Below are positions 42,809-50,991 of a stretch of DNA of 64,000 bases, one piece after another. The notes beneath the pieces are model-generated. The model had not been told where the DNA came from. It ran no database searches and saw only the letters and a program-made list of their open reading frames with translations. A program made the position numbers and the translations under genes. Numbering within the stretch: the first letter of the stretch is position 1; each line of letters starts with the position of its first letter. The DNA lies in the NCBI RefSeq assembly GCF_025371035.1, contig NZ_JANZXB010000008.1, forward strand, positions 62,001 to 126,000. The letters run 5' to 3'. This stretch comes from Sphingomonas sp. LC-1 (GTDB taxonomy: Bacteria > Pseudomonadota > Alphaproteobacteria > Sphingomonadales > Sphingomonadaceae).

Positions 42809-42823
42809 ATGCGCGATACGCAT
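42809..42823. promoter_or_regulatory. Second LysR-type site at the symporter start
   Basis: ATGCG-CGATA-CGCAT is a perfect inverted repeat with T-N11-A (42810 and 42822). Its centre is 26 bases from that of the first site, near the spacing of tandem LysR recognition and activation sites. It covers the annotated ATG of the symporter gene. Confidence 0.4.
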
Positions 42824-44077
42824 AACTGGAGAACCAAGCTGCGCCTGTTCCGTCACCTGTATGTTCGGATGCTGCTCGGCATCGCCGCAGGGACCGCGAT
42901 CGGCTATCTGGTACCTGGCTTCGGCCGCGATTTAGGCGCGCTGGGCATCGCATTCGTCAAGGCGATGCGGATGATGGTGCCACCCGTCCTGTTCTGCACC
43001 ATCGTCGAGGGGATCGTCCGCCACGGCGCCGCGCGCGAGACCGGGGCGACGGTGCTGCGCAGCCTGATCGTCTTTCTGGGCATCACCATCGCGGCGCTCG
43101 GCATCGGGCTGGGGGTGACGGTGCTGATGCAGCCGGGACGCGGGCTTCCCCTGCCCGCTTATGCTGAGGCAGCGGGTGAAGTGCAGCGGCAACTGGCGGG
43201 GCGGCATATCACCGGGCCGGGCGACTTTCTGGTGCGGATGGTCCCCGACACGCTGTTCTCCGCCTTTACGGCGGGGGACGTCCTGCCGGTGCTGTTCGTC
43301 GCGGGGCTGGTCGGGTTCGGCCTGCTGCGCATCGGGGAGGCGGGCGCGCCGATCGTCCGCGCCATCGAGGCGCTGACCCGGTTGCAGTTCGCCATCTTCG
43401 GCTTCCTGATCCGCGCTGCGCCGGTCGGGGCGTTCGGGGCGATCGCCTATACGGTCGGGACCTATGGCATCGCCTTCATCGGTTCGCTGGGCCTGCTGAT
43501 CGCGACCTTGGCGCTGGCCTGCGGTCTGCTGATCGCGGTGCTGGTGCTGACCATCCGCCTGACCACGGGCGTGCGGGCCGGAACGCTGCTCCGTACCTTC
43601 CGCGACGAGATACTGATCGTGCTGGGCACCTCCTCGACCGAGGTCGTGCTGCCGCGGCTGATCGAAAAGCTGGAGGGGCTGGGCTGTCCGCGCAGCGTGG
43701 TCGGGCTGACCGTGCCGCTGGGCTATTCGCTCAATCTGGCGGGGACGGCGGTCTATCTGATCGTCGCCACGCTGTTCCTGGGCGAGGCGCTGGGCGTCGC
43801 GCTCTCGCCCGAGCGGATCATGGTCTATCTGGGCGTCATGCTCATCACGTCCAAGGCGGCGGCAGGGGTGACGGGCAGCGGCTTTTCGGCGCTGCTGCTT
43901 ACCCTGTCGCTGCTCCCCGACGTGCCGGTCGGGGCCGCCGCGATGCTGATCGCGGTCGACCGTTTCCTGTCCGAAATCCGCGCACTGACCAGCGGCACCG
44001 CCAATGTCGCCGCCTCGCTGCTCGTCACCCGCTGGAGCGGCGGGCGGCTAACCGGTGACCCACGCCGCGACGAGTAG
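42809..44077 (+). CDS. Dicarboxylate/amino acid:cation symporter (DAACS, GltP/DctA-like)
   Basis: A 422-residue transporter of the glutamate/C4-dicarboxylate family. HLYVRMLLGIAAGTAIGYLVPG opens the first helix; MMVPPVLFCTIVEGI, the serine-rich hairpin LGTSSTEVVLPRLIEKLEGLG, the cation site PLGYSLNLAGTAVYL and LITSKAAAGVTGSGF plus DRFLSEIRALTSGTANVAASLLV are all conserved. The ATG at 42809 has no good ribosome site and lies inside a palindrome; a later start such as 42869 would clip the first helix, so 42809 is kept with caution. The last 30 bases overlap the convergent LysR gene. The substrate is a dicarboxylate or acidic amino acid. Confidence 0.87.
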   Translation: MRDTHNWRTKLRLFRHLYVRMLLGIAAGTAIGYLVPGFGRDLGALGIAFVKAMRMMVPPVLFCTIVEGIVRHGAARETGATVLRSLIVFLGITIAALGIGLGVTVLMQPGRGLPLPAYAEAAGEVQRQLAGRHITGPGDFLVRMVPDTLFSAFTAGDVLPVLFVAGLVGFGLLRIGEAGAPIVRAIEALTRLQFAIFGFLIRAAPVGAFGAIAYTVGTYGIAFIGSLGLLIATLALACGLLIAVLVLTIRLTTGVRAGTLLRTFRDEILIVLGTSSTEVVLPRLIEKLEGLGCPRSVVGLTVPLGYSLNLAGTAVYLIVATLFLGEALGVALSPERIMVYLGVMLITSKAAAGVTGSGFSALLLTLSLLPDVPVGAAAMLIAVDRFLSEIRALTSGTANVAASLLVTRWSGGRLTGDPRRDE

Positions 44078-44950
44078 CGCCATCAGCCGCGAGGCGGTGG
44101 GCGACAAGGGTGCCGAGGAGCGCCGCAATACGCCGATCGTCCGCGTCACCTCCGCCCCCTTCAGCGGCCGCCAGACCAGATCGCGCGCGTCCGGCCCCTG
44201 ACAGGCCAGTTGCGGCAGCACCGACGGCCCCAACCCCGCCTGCACCAGCGCCAGCGCCGAGGTGAGCCGCGTCACCTCATAGAACCATCGAAGCTCCACC
44301 CCCGCGCGCGCCAGCCCTGCCTCCAGCGCGGTCCGGTTGCCGCTACCCATATGCACCGTCACCAGCCGCAGGCCGACCAGGTCCTGCCAGCTCGGGTCGG
44401 GTATATCCGCCAGGGGATCGTCCTTGCGGCAGACCAGGCCATAGGGATCGTCGGTCAACGGCTCGAACACCAGGTCCCCGTCCGACGTGACGGGCAAGGT
44501 GATGCCGAACTCCGCCTCGCCGGTCCGCACCGCCTCGGCGCATTCGGTCGCCGACAGGTCGAGCACGCGGACCCGGACATTGCGATATTCCTGCGCGAAC
44601 TGCTCCAGCACGTCGGGCAGGAAGCGGACCGTGGCACTGGGGATGCTGGCCACCGTCAGCCGCCCCGCCTGTCGCTCACCCAGCGCCATCATGCCGAGCA
44701 GCGATCCGTCCATCTCCTCCAGCAGGCGACGAACCAGCGGTACGACCTCCTGTCCCGCCGGGGTCAGCCGGACGCTGCGCGTGGTCCGCTCCAATAGGGG
44801 CGTTCCCACCGTCGCCTCCAGCTTCTGCACCCGGCGGCTGAGCGCGGGCTGCGACAGGTTCAGCTGCTCGGCGGCGCGCAGGAAGCTCTTGCCATCGGCG
44901 ATCGCGACCAGCGCGCGCAGGTCCAGAAGTTCGCAGTTCAGCGGGATCAT
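44048..44950 (-). CDS. LysR-family transcriptional regulator
   Basis: A 300-residue regulator. The N-terminal winged helix-turn-helix is LRALVAIADGKSFLRAAEQLNLSQPALSRRVQKLEATVGTPLLERTTRSVRLTPAG; the effector domain (about 90-295) begins GRLTVASIPSATVRFLPDVLEQF and carries GEAEFGITLP and the AGLGPSVLPQLA loop. It is convergent with the DAACS symporter gene (30-base overlap) and divergent from the alpha/beta hydrolase, 115 bases away. The T-N11-A palindromes at 42781 and 42809 make the transporters its likely targets; the hydrolase is another candidate. Confidence 0.92.
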   Translation of the reverse strand: MIPLNCELLDLRALVAIADGKSFLRAAEQLNLSQPALSRRVQKLEATVGTPLLERTTRSVRLTPAGQEVVPLVRRLLEEMDGSLLGMMALGERQAGRLTVASIPSATVRFLPDVLEQFAQEYRNVRVRVLDLSATECAEAVRTGEAEFGITLPVTSDGDLVFEPLTDDPYGLVCRKDDPLADIPDPSWQDLVGLRLVTVHMGSGNRTALEAGLARAGVELRWFYEVTRLTSALALVQAGLGPSVLPQLACQGPDARDLVWRPLKGAEVTRTIGVLRRSSAPLSPTASRLMALLVAAWVTG

Positions 44951-45065
44951 GCCCGCAAGGCTAACACCGCCGACGCCGCTTGACGACCATCGTGCTGATA
45001 CCCCGGCTCGACAGCATCATCGCCCTGCCGACGGAACGGCGGTGAGACGCGGGGGTTACCCGGGG

Positions 45066-46082
45066 ATGCCGAGCATTTCCACCGACCATCTGTCCATCGC
45101 CTATGACCTGTACGGCCCGGAGGGCGCGCCGGTCGTCCTGTTGCTGCACGGGTGGCCCGACGATGCGACGACCTGGGACAAGGTCGCGCCGCGTCTGGCC
45201 CAGGCGGGCTTGCGCGTGGTGGTACCGACCTTGCGCGGGTTCGGAGCAACCCGGTTCCGTCATGACCATACGCCCCGCACCGGCGACAGCGCGATCCTGG
45301 CACTGGATGCGATCGCGCTGATGGATGCGCTGCGCATCGGCCGATTCATGGTCGCGGGGCACGACTGGGGCTCGAATATCGCCGAAGCGCTGGCGGTGGG
45401 TTGGCCCGAGCGCGTCCAGCGGCTGGCGATGCTCAGCACGCCGCCACGCCTGGGCGGCATGGCGACGCCGTCCTTCGACCAGGCCCAGCGTCAATGGTAT
45501 CATTGGTTCATGGCGACCCGGCGTGGCGCGCAGGCGGTGCGCGACGATCGGCTCGGCTTTGCCCATATCCATTGGGTCGACTGGTCGCCACCCGGCTGGT
45601 TCGTCGATGCGACGTTCGCGCGAGTTGCCAAGTCCTTCGACAATCCCGACTGGCCAGCCGTCACCATCCATAGCTACCGCGCGCGCTGGGACGAGGCACA
45701 GCCGGATCCGCGTGGGGCCTGGCTGGCCGACCGGGTGAAGGCGACGAAGACGCTCTCGCTGCCTGCCCTGTATCTGCACGGCGAAGTAGACGGGGTGAAC
45801 CCGCCCTCCACCGCGCGGGAGGTGCCGGGCAAGTTCACCGGGTCGTTCACGATGGTCGAGCTGCCCGGCGTCGGCCATTTTCCACAACGGGAGAATCCCG
45901 AAGCGGTGACACGCCATCTTCTGGACCTGTTCGTCGATCGCGAGGACGATGGCGGACATTGGAAGGTCGCCGCGGGCGTCGCCGCTGCAGGACTGCTGGC
46001 AATGGCCATCGGCTTTGCCCAAACGCGCCGCAAAGGACAGGAACCAGAAACCGCTTCTCCCCCTGTGCGAGCGCAGGAATGA
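45066..46082 (+). CDS. Alpha/beta hydrolase with C-terminal membrane anchor
   Basis: A 338-residue protein of the epoxide hydrolase/haloalkane dehalogenase-like group. HGWPDDATTWD forms the oxyanion region, GHDWGSNIAEAL carries the nucleophilic Asp (a Ser would be expected in esterases), LHGEVDGVNPPS the acidic residue and VGHFPQRENPEAV the catalytic His. After the fold ends near residue 295 a hydrophobic helix (WKVAAGVAAAGLLAMAIGFA) is followed by a basic tail, which would anchor the protein in the membrane; usual family members are soluble. The ATG at 45066 is chosen because homology begins there. The frame's 190-codon upstream extension is antisense to LysR. Confidence 0.85.
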   Translation: MPSISTDHLSIAYDLYGPEGAPVVLLLHGWPDDATTWDKVAPRLAQAGLRVVVPTLRGFGATRFRHDHTPRTGDSAILALDAIALMDALRIGRFMVAGHDWGSNIAEALAVGWPERVQRLAMLSTPPRLGGMATPSFDQAQRQWYHWFMATRRGAQAVRDDRLGFAHIHWVDWSPPGWFVDATFARVAKSFDNPDWPAVTIHSYRARWDEAQPDPRGAWLADRVKATKTLSLPALYLHGEVDGVNPPSTAREVPGKFTGSFTMVELPGVGHFPQRENPEAVTRHLLDLFVDREDDGGHWKVAAGVAAAGLLAMAIGFAQTRRKGQEPETASPPVRAQE

Positions 46083-46201
46083 TGTTGCGGCTGCCCCCTG
46101 CTCATGCGAGACGGGCCGCAGGGTGTTCGTGAACCAGACACGGGCAGGATGATCGCTGGTCGGGCCGCCAGCGAGTTCCGATCCTGCCGGAGCCACAAGC
46201 C
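46083..46201 (+). promoter_or_regulatory. Structured leader of nhaA, candidate cis-acting RNA
   Basis: Two nested stems are seen immediately before the gene: GGCAGGAT (46143-46150) with ATCCTGCC (46181-46188), and inside it TCGCTGG (46153-46159) with CCAGCGA (46168-46174). A GGAG ribosome site starts on the base after the outer stem (46189) and is nine bases from the ATG. Further upstream GCGGC/GCCGC (46087-46091, 46115-46119) and CCTG/CAGG segments could form a pseudoknot. Known lithium or sodium riboswitches precede nhaA in some proteobacteria; whether this is one I cannot tell. Confidence 0.4.
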
Positions 46202-47374
46202 ATGCCCCGTTCCCGTGCCGCGCACGTTAGCGCGATCCGCCGCTTCCTCGATTCCCAGACCGCTGCCGGGCTGGTGCTGATGGCGGCGGCGCTACTCGCG
46301 CTGATCCTCGCCAATTCGCCGGTCGCGGCCGGATATGAGGCGCTGCTCCACCGGCATCTAGGGCCGCTCTCGCTCAGCCATTGGATCAATGATGGACTGA
46401 TGGCGATCTTCTTCCTGCTGGTCGGGTTGGAGATCAAGCGCGAGGTCTTGGACGGACAGCTTTCCACCTGGTCCCGTCGCATCCTGCCTGGGCTGGCCGC
46501 ACTGGGCGGCATGGTCGTGCCCGCCATCGTCTATCTCGGCTTCAATCGCGGCGGTACGGCATCCGGCTGGGCGATACCGGCGGCGACCGACATCGCCTTT
46601 GCGCTGGCCGTGATCCGGCTCGTGGGCAACCGGGTGCCGGCTTCGCTCCGGGTCTTCCTCGCGGCGCTGGCGATCATCGACGATCTGGGCGCGGTGGCGG
46701 TGATCGCAGCCTTTTACTCCACGTCGCTATCGCCCATCGACCTGGGCGGGGCGGCTGCGATGCTGGGCGTGCTGGCGCTGTTCAATTGCTTCGGCGTGCG
46801 GCGCCTGACGCCCTATCTGCTGGTCGGTATCCTGTTATGGGTGTTCATGGTACGATCGGGCATCCATGCGACGATAGCGGGGGTGCTGCTGGCCTTCACC
46901 ATTCCCATGGCCCGTACCCCTGCCCGCCCCGATGGCGAGACGGATACGAAGGACAGCCCGCTTCACCGGCTGGAGCATATCCTGCATCGCCCGGTCGGTT
47001 TTCTGATCGTCCCGATCTTCGGCCTCGCCAATGCCGGAGTGCCGGTGCTGGGTCTGCCCGCCGGAGCATGGGTCTCGCCGGTCACGCTGGGGGTCGGCCT
47101 GGGGCTGTTGATCGGCAAAGTGGCGGGAGTCTTCGGCATGACGATGCTGGCGATACGCACCGGGCTGGCCGATGCCCCGGCGCATGCGAGCGGCGCGCAG
47201 ATACTGGGCACCGCCCTGCTCTGCGGCATCGGATTTACCATGAGCATCTTCATCACCCTGCTCGCCTTTCCCGGCGATCCGCTGCTCCAGGCCGAGGCCA
47301 AGCTGGGGGTGGTGGCGGGATCGCTGCTGTCCGGCGTACTGGGCTTTCTCGTCCTGCGCCGGGCCGCCCGATAA
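46202..47374 (+). CDS. nhaA: Na+/H+ antiporter NhaA
   Basis: A 390-residue inner-membrane antiporter that extrudes Na+ or Li+ in exchange for protons. Diagnostic segments are WINDGLMAIFFLLVGLEIKRE, GGMVVPAIVYLGFN, PAATDIAFALAVIRLVGNRVPASLRVFLAALAIIDDLGAV, in which the ID-D pair equals the D163/D164 ion site of E. coli NhaA, and FLIVPIFGLANAGVPV and LLCGIGFTMSIFITLLAF. Length matches the E. coli protein (388 residues). It follows the hydrolase gene by 119 bases, a leader with conspicuous stem-loops. Confidence 0.95.
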   Translation: MPRSRAAHVSAIRRFLDSQTAAGLVLMAAALLALILANSPVAAGYEALLHRHLGPLSLSHWINDGLMAIFFLLVGLEIKREVLDGQLSTWSRRILPGLAALGGMVVPAIVYLGFNRGGTASGWAIPAATDIAFALAVIRLVGNRVPASLRVFLAALAIIDDLGAVAVIAAFYSTSLSPIDLGGAAAMLGVLALFNCFGVRRLTPYLLVGILLWVFMVRSGIHATIAGVLLAFTIPMARTPARPDGETDTKDSPLHRLEHILHRPVGFLIVPIFGLANAGVPVLGLPAGAWVSPVTLGVGLGLLIGKVAGVFGMTMLAIRTGLADAPAHASGAQILGTALLCGIGFTMSIFITLLAFPGDPLLQAEAKLGVVAGSLLSGVLGFLVLRRAAR

Positions 47375-47436
47375 GCGCTTGCCTGTACCCGGTCGGAACG
47401 TCATCCTGCGACCCGACGAATGCACGGGGGACGGCG

Positions 47437-49545
47437 ATGCGGTGGATGGCGACGGCGGGATTGATGGCGTTGGCGATGCCCGCGCTCGCGCAACAGGCGA
47501 CTCCGCCGATCGCGGCCAAGAAGCCCTATCAGGTCCCCTCCCCCAATGGCGCACGCGAGGACGAATATTACTGGCTGCGCGACGACACCCGCAAAAATCC
47601 GGAAATGCTCGCCTATCTGAATGCCGAGAATGCCTATGCCGATGCGCAACTCGCGTCGCTCAAGCCGCTTCAGGCGAAACTCTATGACGAGACCGTCGCG
47701 CACATCAAACAGGACGATAGCAGCGTTCCCTATCGCAAGGACGGATACTGGTATTCGTCACGCTTCGCGACGGGCGCCGACTATCCGCTGATCGAACGCC
47801 GCAAGGGCAGCCCGTCCGCGCCCGCCGTCCTGCTCTTCGACCAGCCCGCCATGGCAAAGGGCCATAACTTCTTCTCGCTGTCCGACTGGGCGGTCAGCCT
47901 CGACAATCGGCTGGTCGCCTGGGCGGAAGATACGGTCGGGCGGCGGCAATATGTCCTGAAGGTCAAGGACATCGCGACCGGCCGCATCTACGCCGACACG
48001 GTCACCAATGTCGAGCCCAATATCGTCTGGGCCGCCGACAACCGCACGATCCTCTACATCGCCAAGGACCCCACCACATTGCGCGGATACCGGGTGATGG
48101 CGCATGTCCTGGGCACGCCGGGCAGCGACGACCGGATGCTGTACGAGGAGAAGGACGACACGTTCAATATGGGCGTCGGGCGAACGACCGACGACCGCTA
48201 TATCTGCATCAGCGTGCAGAGCACGGTCAGCGACGAGCAACGCTGCGCCCCCGCCAACGCGCCGAGCACTTTCACCGTCGTCGCCCCGCGCGAGCGCGAG
48301 TTCCGCTACAGCGCCGACCATCTCGGCGGCCGCTGGATCATCCGCACCAATCGGGGTGCGAAGAATTATAAGCTGGTGACGCTGGCCGATGGGGATGCGC
48401 CGAAGGGCGTCGCCGCCTGGCGCGATCTGGTACCGGCCAGCGACACGGTGTTCATCGAGGATTTCAAGCCGTTCGACGGCTTCGTTGCAATCGACCAGCG
48501 CGAAGGCGGCAACCGGATGATCCGCCTGCTGACCGATGCGGGCAAGTCCATCCCCGTCAAGGCGGACGAACCCGCCTATCGTATGGGCCTGTCGACCAAT
48601 GCGGAGCCCGATACGCCCTGGGTCCGCTATACCTATGGCTCGCTGGTCACGCCGACCACGACCTATGAGATCAACGCCCGCACCGGCGAGCGCCGCATGC
48701 TGAAGGTAACGCCGGTCCCCGGCTACGACCCCTCGCTCTACGTCACCGAACGCGTCTGGGCACCCGCGCGGGACGGGACGCGTATCCCCGTGTCGATCGT
48801 CTATCGCAAGGGCGTGAAGCGCGACGGCACCGCGCCCCTCTTTCAATATGCCTATGGCAGCTATGGCATTTCAACCGACCCGTCGGTCGATGCCGGGCGG
48901 ATCGGATTGCTCGACCGAGGGGTGGTCTATGCCATCGCGCATATCCGGGGCGGGCAGGAAATGGGCCGTGGCTGGTATGACGACGGGCACCTCCTGAACA
49001 AGAGGAACAGCTTCACCGACTTCATCGACGTGACCCGCTATCTGGTCGCGCAGAAATATGCCGCGCCCGGCCGGGTCGCGGCGATGGGCGGCAGTGCGGG
49101 CGGTCTGTTGATGGGCGGCGTCGCGAACATGGCGCCGCAGGATTACAAGCTCATCATCGCGCAGGTCCCGTTCGTCGATGTCGTCACCACGATGCTCGAC
49201 GCCTCGATCCCGCTCACGACCTTCGAATATGACGAATGGGGCAATCCGGCGAACAAGCCCTATTACGACTATATGCTCGGCTACTCCCCCTACGACAATG
49301 TCGCGGCCAAGGCGTATCCGGCGCTCTATGTCGGCACCGGCCTGTGGGACAGCCAGGTGCAATATTACGAACCCGCCAAATGGGTCGCCCGGTTGCGGGC
49401 GAAGAAGACCGACGGCAACCCGCTCCTGTTCCGGGTGAATATGGAGGCGGGCCATGGCGGCAAGTCGGGCCGGTTCGAACGCATCCGTCAGAATGCGGAG
49501 TGGCAGGCGTTCATGCTGTCTCAGCTCGGGGTCGCGACGAACTGA
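47437..49545 (+). CDS. S9 family oligopeptidase B-like peptidase, exported
   Basis: A 702-residue serine peptidase. The signal peptide MRWMATAGLMALAMPALAQQ shows export, unusual for the cytosolic E. coli oligopeptidase B. An N-terminal propeller starts at DEYYWLRDDTRKNPEMLAYLNAEN, a hallmark of PtrB. The catalytic domain has the nucleophile in GGSAGGLLMGGVANM, the aspartate in GTGLWDSQVQYYEPAKWVARLR and the histidine in EAGHGGKSGRFERI. GEYDEWGNP-like TTFEYDEWGNP is also typical. Such enzymes cleave short peptides after basic residues. A GGGGGA ribosome site lies eight bases before the ATG; the frame upstream is antisense shadow over nhaA. Confidence 0.92.
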   Translation: MRWMATAGLMALAMPALAQQATPPIAAKKPYQVPSPNGAREDEYYWLRDDTRKNPEMLAYLNAENAYADAQLASLKPLQAKLYDETVAHIKQDDSSVPYRKDGYWYSSRFATGADYPLIERRKGSPSAPAVLLFDQPAMAKGHNFFSLSDWAVSLDNRLVAWAEDTVGRRQYVLKVKDIATGRIYADTVTNVEPNIVWAADNRTILYIAKDPTTLRGYRVMAHVLGTPGSDDRMLYEEKDDTFNMGVGRTTDDRYICISVQSTVSDEQRCAPANAPSTFTVVAPREREFRYSADHLGGRWIIRTNRGAKNYKLVTLADGDAPKGVAAWRDLVPASDTVFIEDFKPFDGFVAIDQREGGNRMIRLLTDAGKSIPVKADEPAYRMGLSTNAEPDTPWVRYTYGSLVTPTTTYEINARTGERRMLKVTPVPGYDPSLYVTERVWAPARDGTRIPVSIVYRKGVKRDGTAPLFQYAYGSYGISTDPSVDAGRIGLLDRGVVYAIAHIRGGQEMGRGWYDDGHLLNKRNSFTDFIDVTRYLVAQKYAAPGRVAAMGGSAGGLLMGGVANMAPQDYKLIIAQVPFVDVVTTMLDASIPLTTFEYDEWGNPANKPYYDYMLGYSPYDNVAAKAYPALYVGTGLWDSQVQYYEPAKWVARLRAKKTDGNPLLFRVNMEAGHGGKSGRFERIRQNAEWQAFMLSQLGVATN

Positions 49546-49597
49546 CCCGCCGCCGCCTTTCGCCGACCCTGCCCCCGCCGGGCGTCAGGTTTTCGTG

Positions 49598-49963
49598 ATG
49601 ATACGGCTCGGCTGGCTCATCCTGGGATGCCTGTTCGTTGTCCTCGGCGTGATCGGGGCGATCCTGCCGCTGATGCCGACGACGATCTTCCTGATCCTGG
49701 CGGCGGGCTGCTTCGCGCGATCCTCGCCCCGGCTGGAGGCGTGGCTGCTCGACCATCCGCGCTTCGGCCCGACCTTGCGCGCGTGGCGCCGGGACGGGGC
49801 GATCGGGGTCCGGGGCAAGACGATGGCGTGTGGCGGGATCACGCTTGGCTATGGCCTGTTCCTGCTGACAGCCGCACCGCGATGGCCGCTGGCGCTATTC
49901 GTTGCGATCGTAATGGGGGGATGCGCGGCCTTCGTCCTGACCAGGCCGACCGCCCGATCATGA
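49598..49963 (+). CDS. YbaN/DUF454-family inner-membrane protein
   Basis: A 121-residue protein of unknown function. The order GWLILGCLFVVLGVIGAILPLMPTTIFLILAAGCFARSSPRLEAWLLDHPRFGPTLRAWRRDGAI is diagnostic of the DUF454/YbaN family: a first helix pair with the invariant PLMPTTIF, the S-P-R-L-E-x-W-L segment and H-x-x-F-G-P. Two more helices follow. The ATG at 49598 is chosen since homology begins at that point; an immediately preceding GTG is possible. It follows the oligopeptidase by 52 bases. Confidence 0.85.
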   Translation: MIRLGWLILGCLFVVLGVIGAILPLMPTTIFLILAAGCFARSSPRLEAWLLDHPRFGPTLRAWRRDGAIGVRGKTMACGGITLGYGLFLLTAAPRWPLALFVAIVMGGCAAFVLTRPTARS

Positions 49964-49969
49964 TCATAC

Positions 49970-50010
49970 TTGCCCCACCGATATATGGACCATATACGGT
50001 CCGTATATGG
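49970..50010 (+). promoter_or_regulatory. parD-like/map promoter covered by overlapping palindromes
   Basis: TTGCCC (49970-49975) and TATACG (49993-49998) are 17 bp apart, predicting initiation near the ATG at 50007 and thus a leaderless or nearly leaderless message; no ribosome site is present. TATATGG-A-CCATATA (49982-49996) and CATATACGG-T-CCGTATATG (49991-50009) are both perfect palindromes and overlap. They present five related half-sites, about one helical turn apart for like-oriented ones, as expected for a ribbon-helix-helix repressor. The second palindrome includes the start codon. Confidence 0.6.
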
Positions 50011-50213
50011 GTATTGTAAAAATTGACGACCAGCTTCACGAAGAGGTCCGCCGCGCCAGCACGGTCATGTGCCGCTCGATCAACGCGCAGGCCGAATTCT
50101 GGATGAAGATGGGCATGTTGGCCGAGGCCAACCCGACGCTGAGCTTCCATGAGATCGTGAAGGCACAGATGGCCGCGGCCGACCTGTCCCTGCCCCAGCC
50201 GCTGGTCGCCTGA
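50007..50213 (+). CDS. ParD-like antitoxin-family protein
   Basis: A 68-residue protein of the ParD_like family: VKIDDQLHEEVRRASTVMCRSINAQAEFWMKMGMLAEANPTLSF gives a ribbon (residues 2-7), two helices with a turn at RSIN and a C-terminal arm. This is a ribbon-helix-helix DNA-binding fold like type II antitoxins. No ParE-type toxin follows; the methionine aminopeptidase gene starts one base after its stop. Strong palindromes overlap the promoter and start codon, so it probably autoregulates. The absence of a ribosome site suggests leaderless translation. Confidence 0.8.
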   Translation: MGIVKIDDQLHEEVRRASTVMCRSINAQAEFWMKMGMLAEANPTLSFHEIVKAQMAAADLSLPQPLVA

Positions 50214-50214
50214 C

Positions 50215-50979
50215 ATGGTCAAGACGGCCGAAGAACTGGCGCTGATGCGCGTCTCCGGGCAGTTGCTCGCGCGGGTGTTCGAGATGCTGGACGGGCTGAC
50301 ATTGGCGGGCATGTCGACGCTGGCGATCAACGACCGTGTGGAACATTTCATCACCCACGACCTGGCGGCGCGACCCGCGAGCAAGGGGCAATATGGCTTT
50401 GCCTATGTACTCAACAGCTCGATCAACCAGGTGGTGTGCCACGGCGTGCCGAGCGCAGAGGATGTGATCCGCGACGGCGACATCGTCAATCTCGACATCA
50501 CGCTGGAGAAGAACGGCTTCATCGCCGATTCCAGCAAGACCTATATGGTCGGCGAGGTCGCGCCGGGCGCGAAGCGGCTGGTCCGCGTGACGCGCGAGGC
50601 GATGTGGAAGGGCATCAAGCAGGTCCGCCCCGGCGCACGGCTGGGCGATGTCGGCGCGGCGATCGAGAAACATGCCAAGGCGAACGGCTATTCGGTGGTG
50701 CGCGACTATTGCGGCCATGGCATCGGGCGCGAGATGCACGAAGAACCCAATGTGCTGCACTTCGGACGGCCGGGAACCGGTGCGGTGCTGCGCGAGGGGA
50801 TGACCTTCACCATCGAGCCGATGATCAACCAGGGCACCCGCAAGGTCTCGACCGCGGATGACGGCTGGACGGTGGTGACCGACGACGGAAAGCTGTCGGC
50901 GCAGTTCGAACATACGGTCGCGGTGACGAAGACCGGGGTGGAAGTGCTGACGCTGCGGGCGGACGAGAAGGTCGGCTGA
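50215..50979 (+). CDS. map: Type I methionine aminopeptidase
   Basis: A 254-residue cytosolic metalloprotease that removes initiator methionine. The metal ligands of the pita-bread fold are visible: D in DIVNLDITLE, D in GFIADSSKTY, H in GHGIGREMHEEP, E in TFTIEPM and E in AQFEHTVAV. H in VCHGVPS is the conserved substrate-binding histidine. Length matches the E. coli enzyme. No separate start signal precedes it, and it should be translated by coupling from the parD-like gene. Whether this is the only map gene of the organism cannot be seen here. Confidence 0.95.
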   Translation: MVKTAEELALMRVSGQLLARVFEMLDGLTLAGMSTLAINDRVEHFITHDLAARPASKGQYGFAYVLNSSINQVVCHGVPSAEDVIRDGDIVNLDITLEKNGFIADSSKTYMVGEVAPGAKRLVRVTREAMWKGIKQVRPGARLGDVGAAIEKHAKANGYSVVRDYCGHGIGREMHEEPNVLHFGRPGTGAVLREGMTFTIEPMINQGTRKVSTADDGWTVVTDDGKLSAQFEHTVAVTKTGVEVLTLRADEKVG

Positions 50980-50991
50980 CTGACGCTCGTA

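Noticed and set aside
44487-45065. N-terminal extension of the alpha/beta hydrolase frame
   Set aside because: This part is antisense to LysR and its translation lacks hydrolase homology; the family start is the ATG at 45066.
46786-47436. N-terminal extension of the oligopeptidase frame
   Set aside because: It overlaps nhaA in another phase. A good ribosome site and a signal peptide place the start at 47437.
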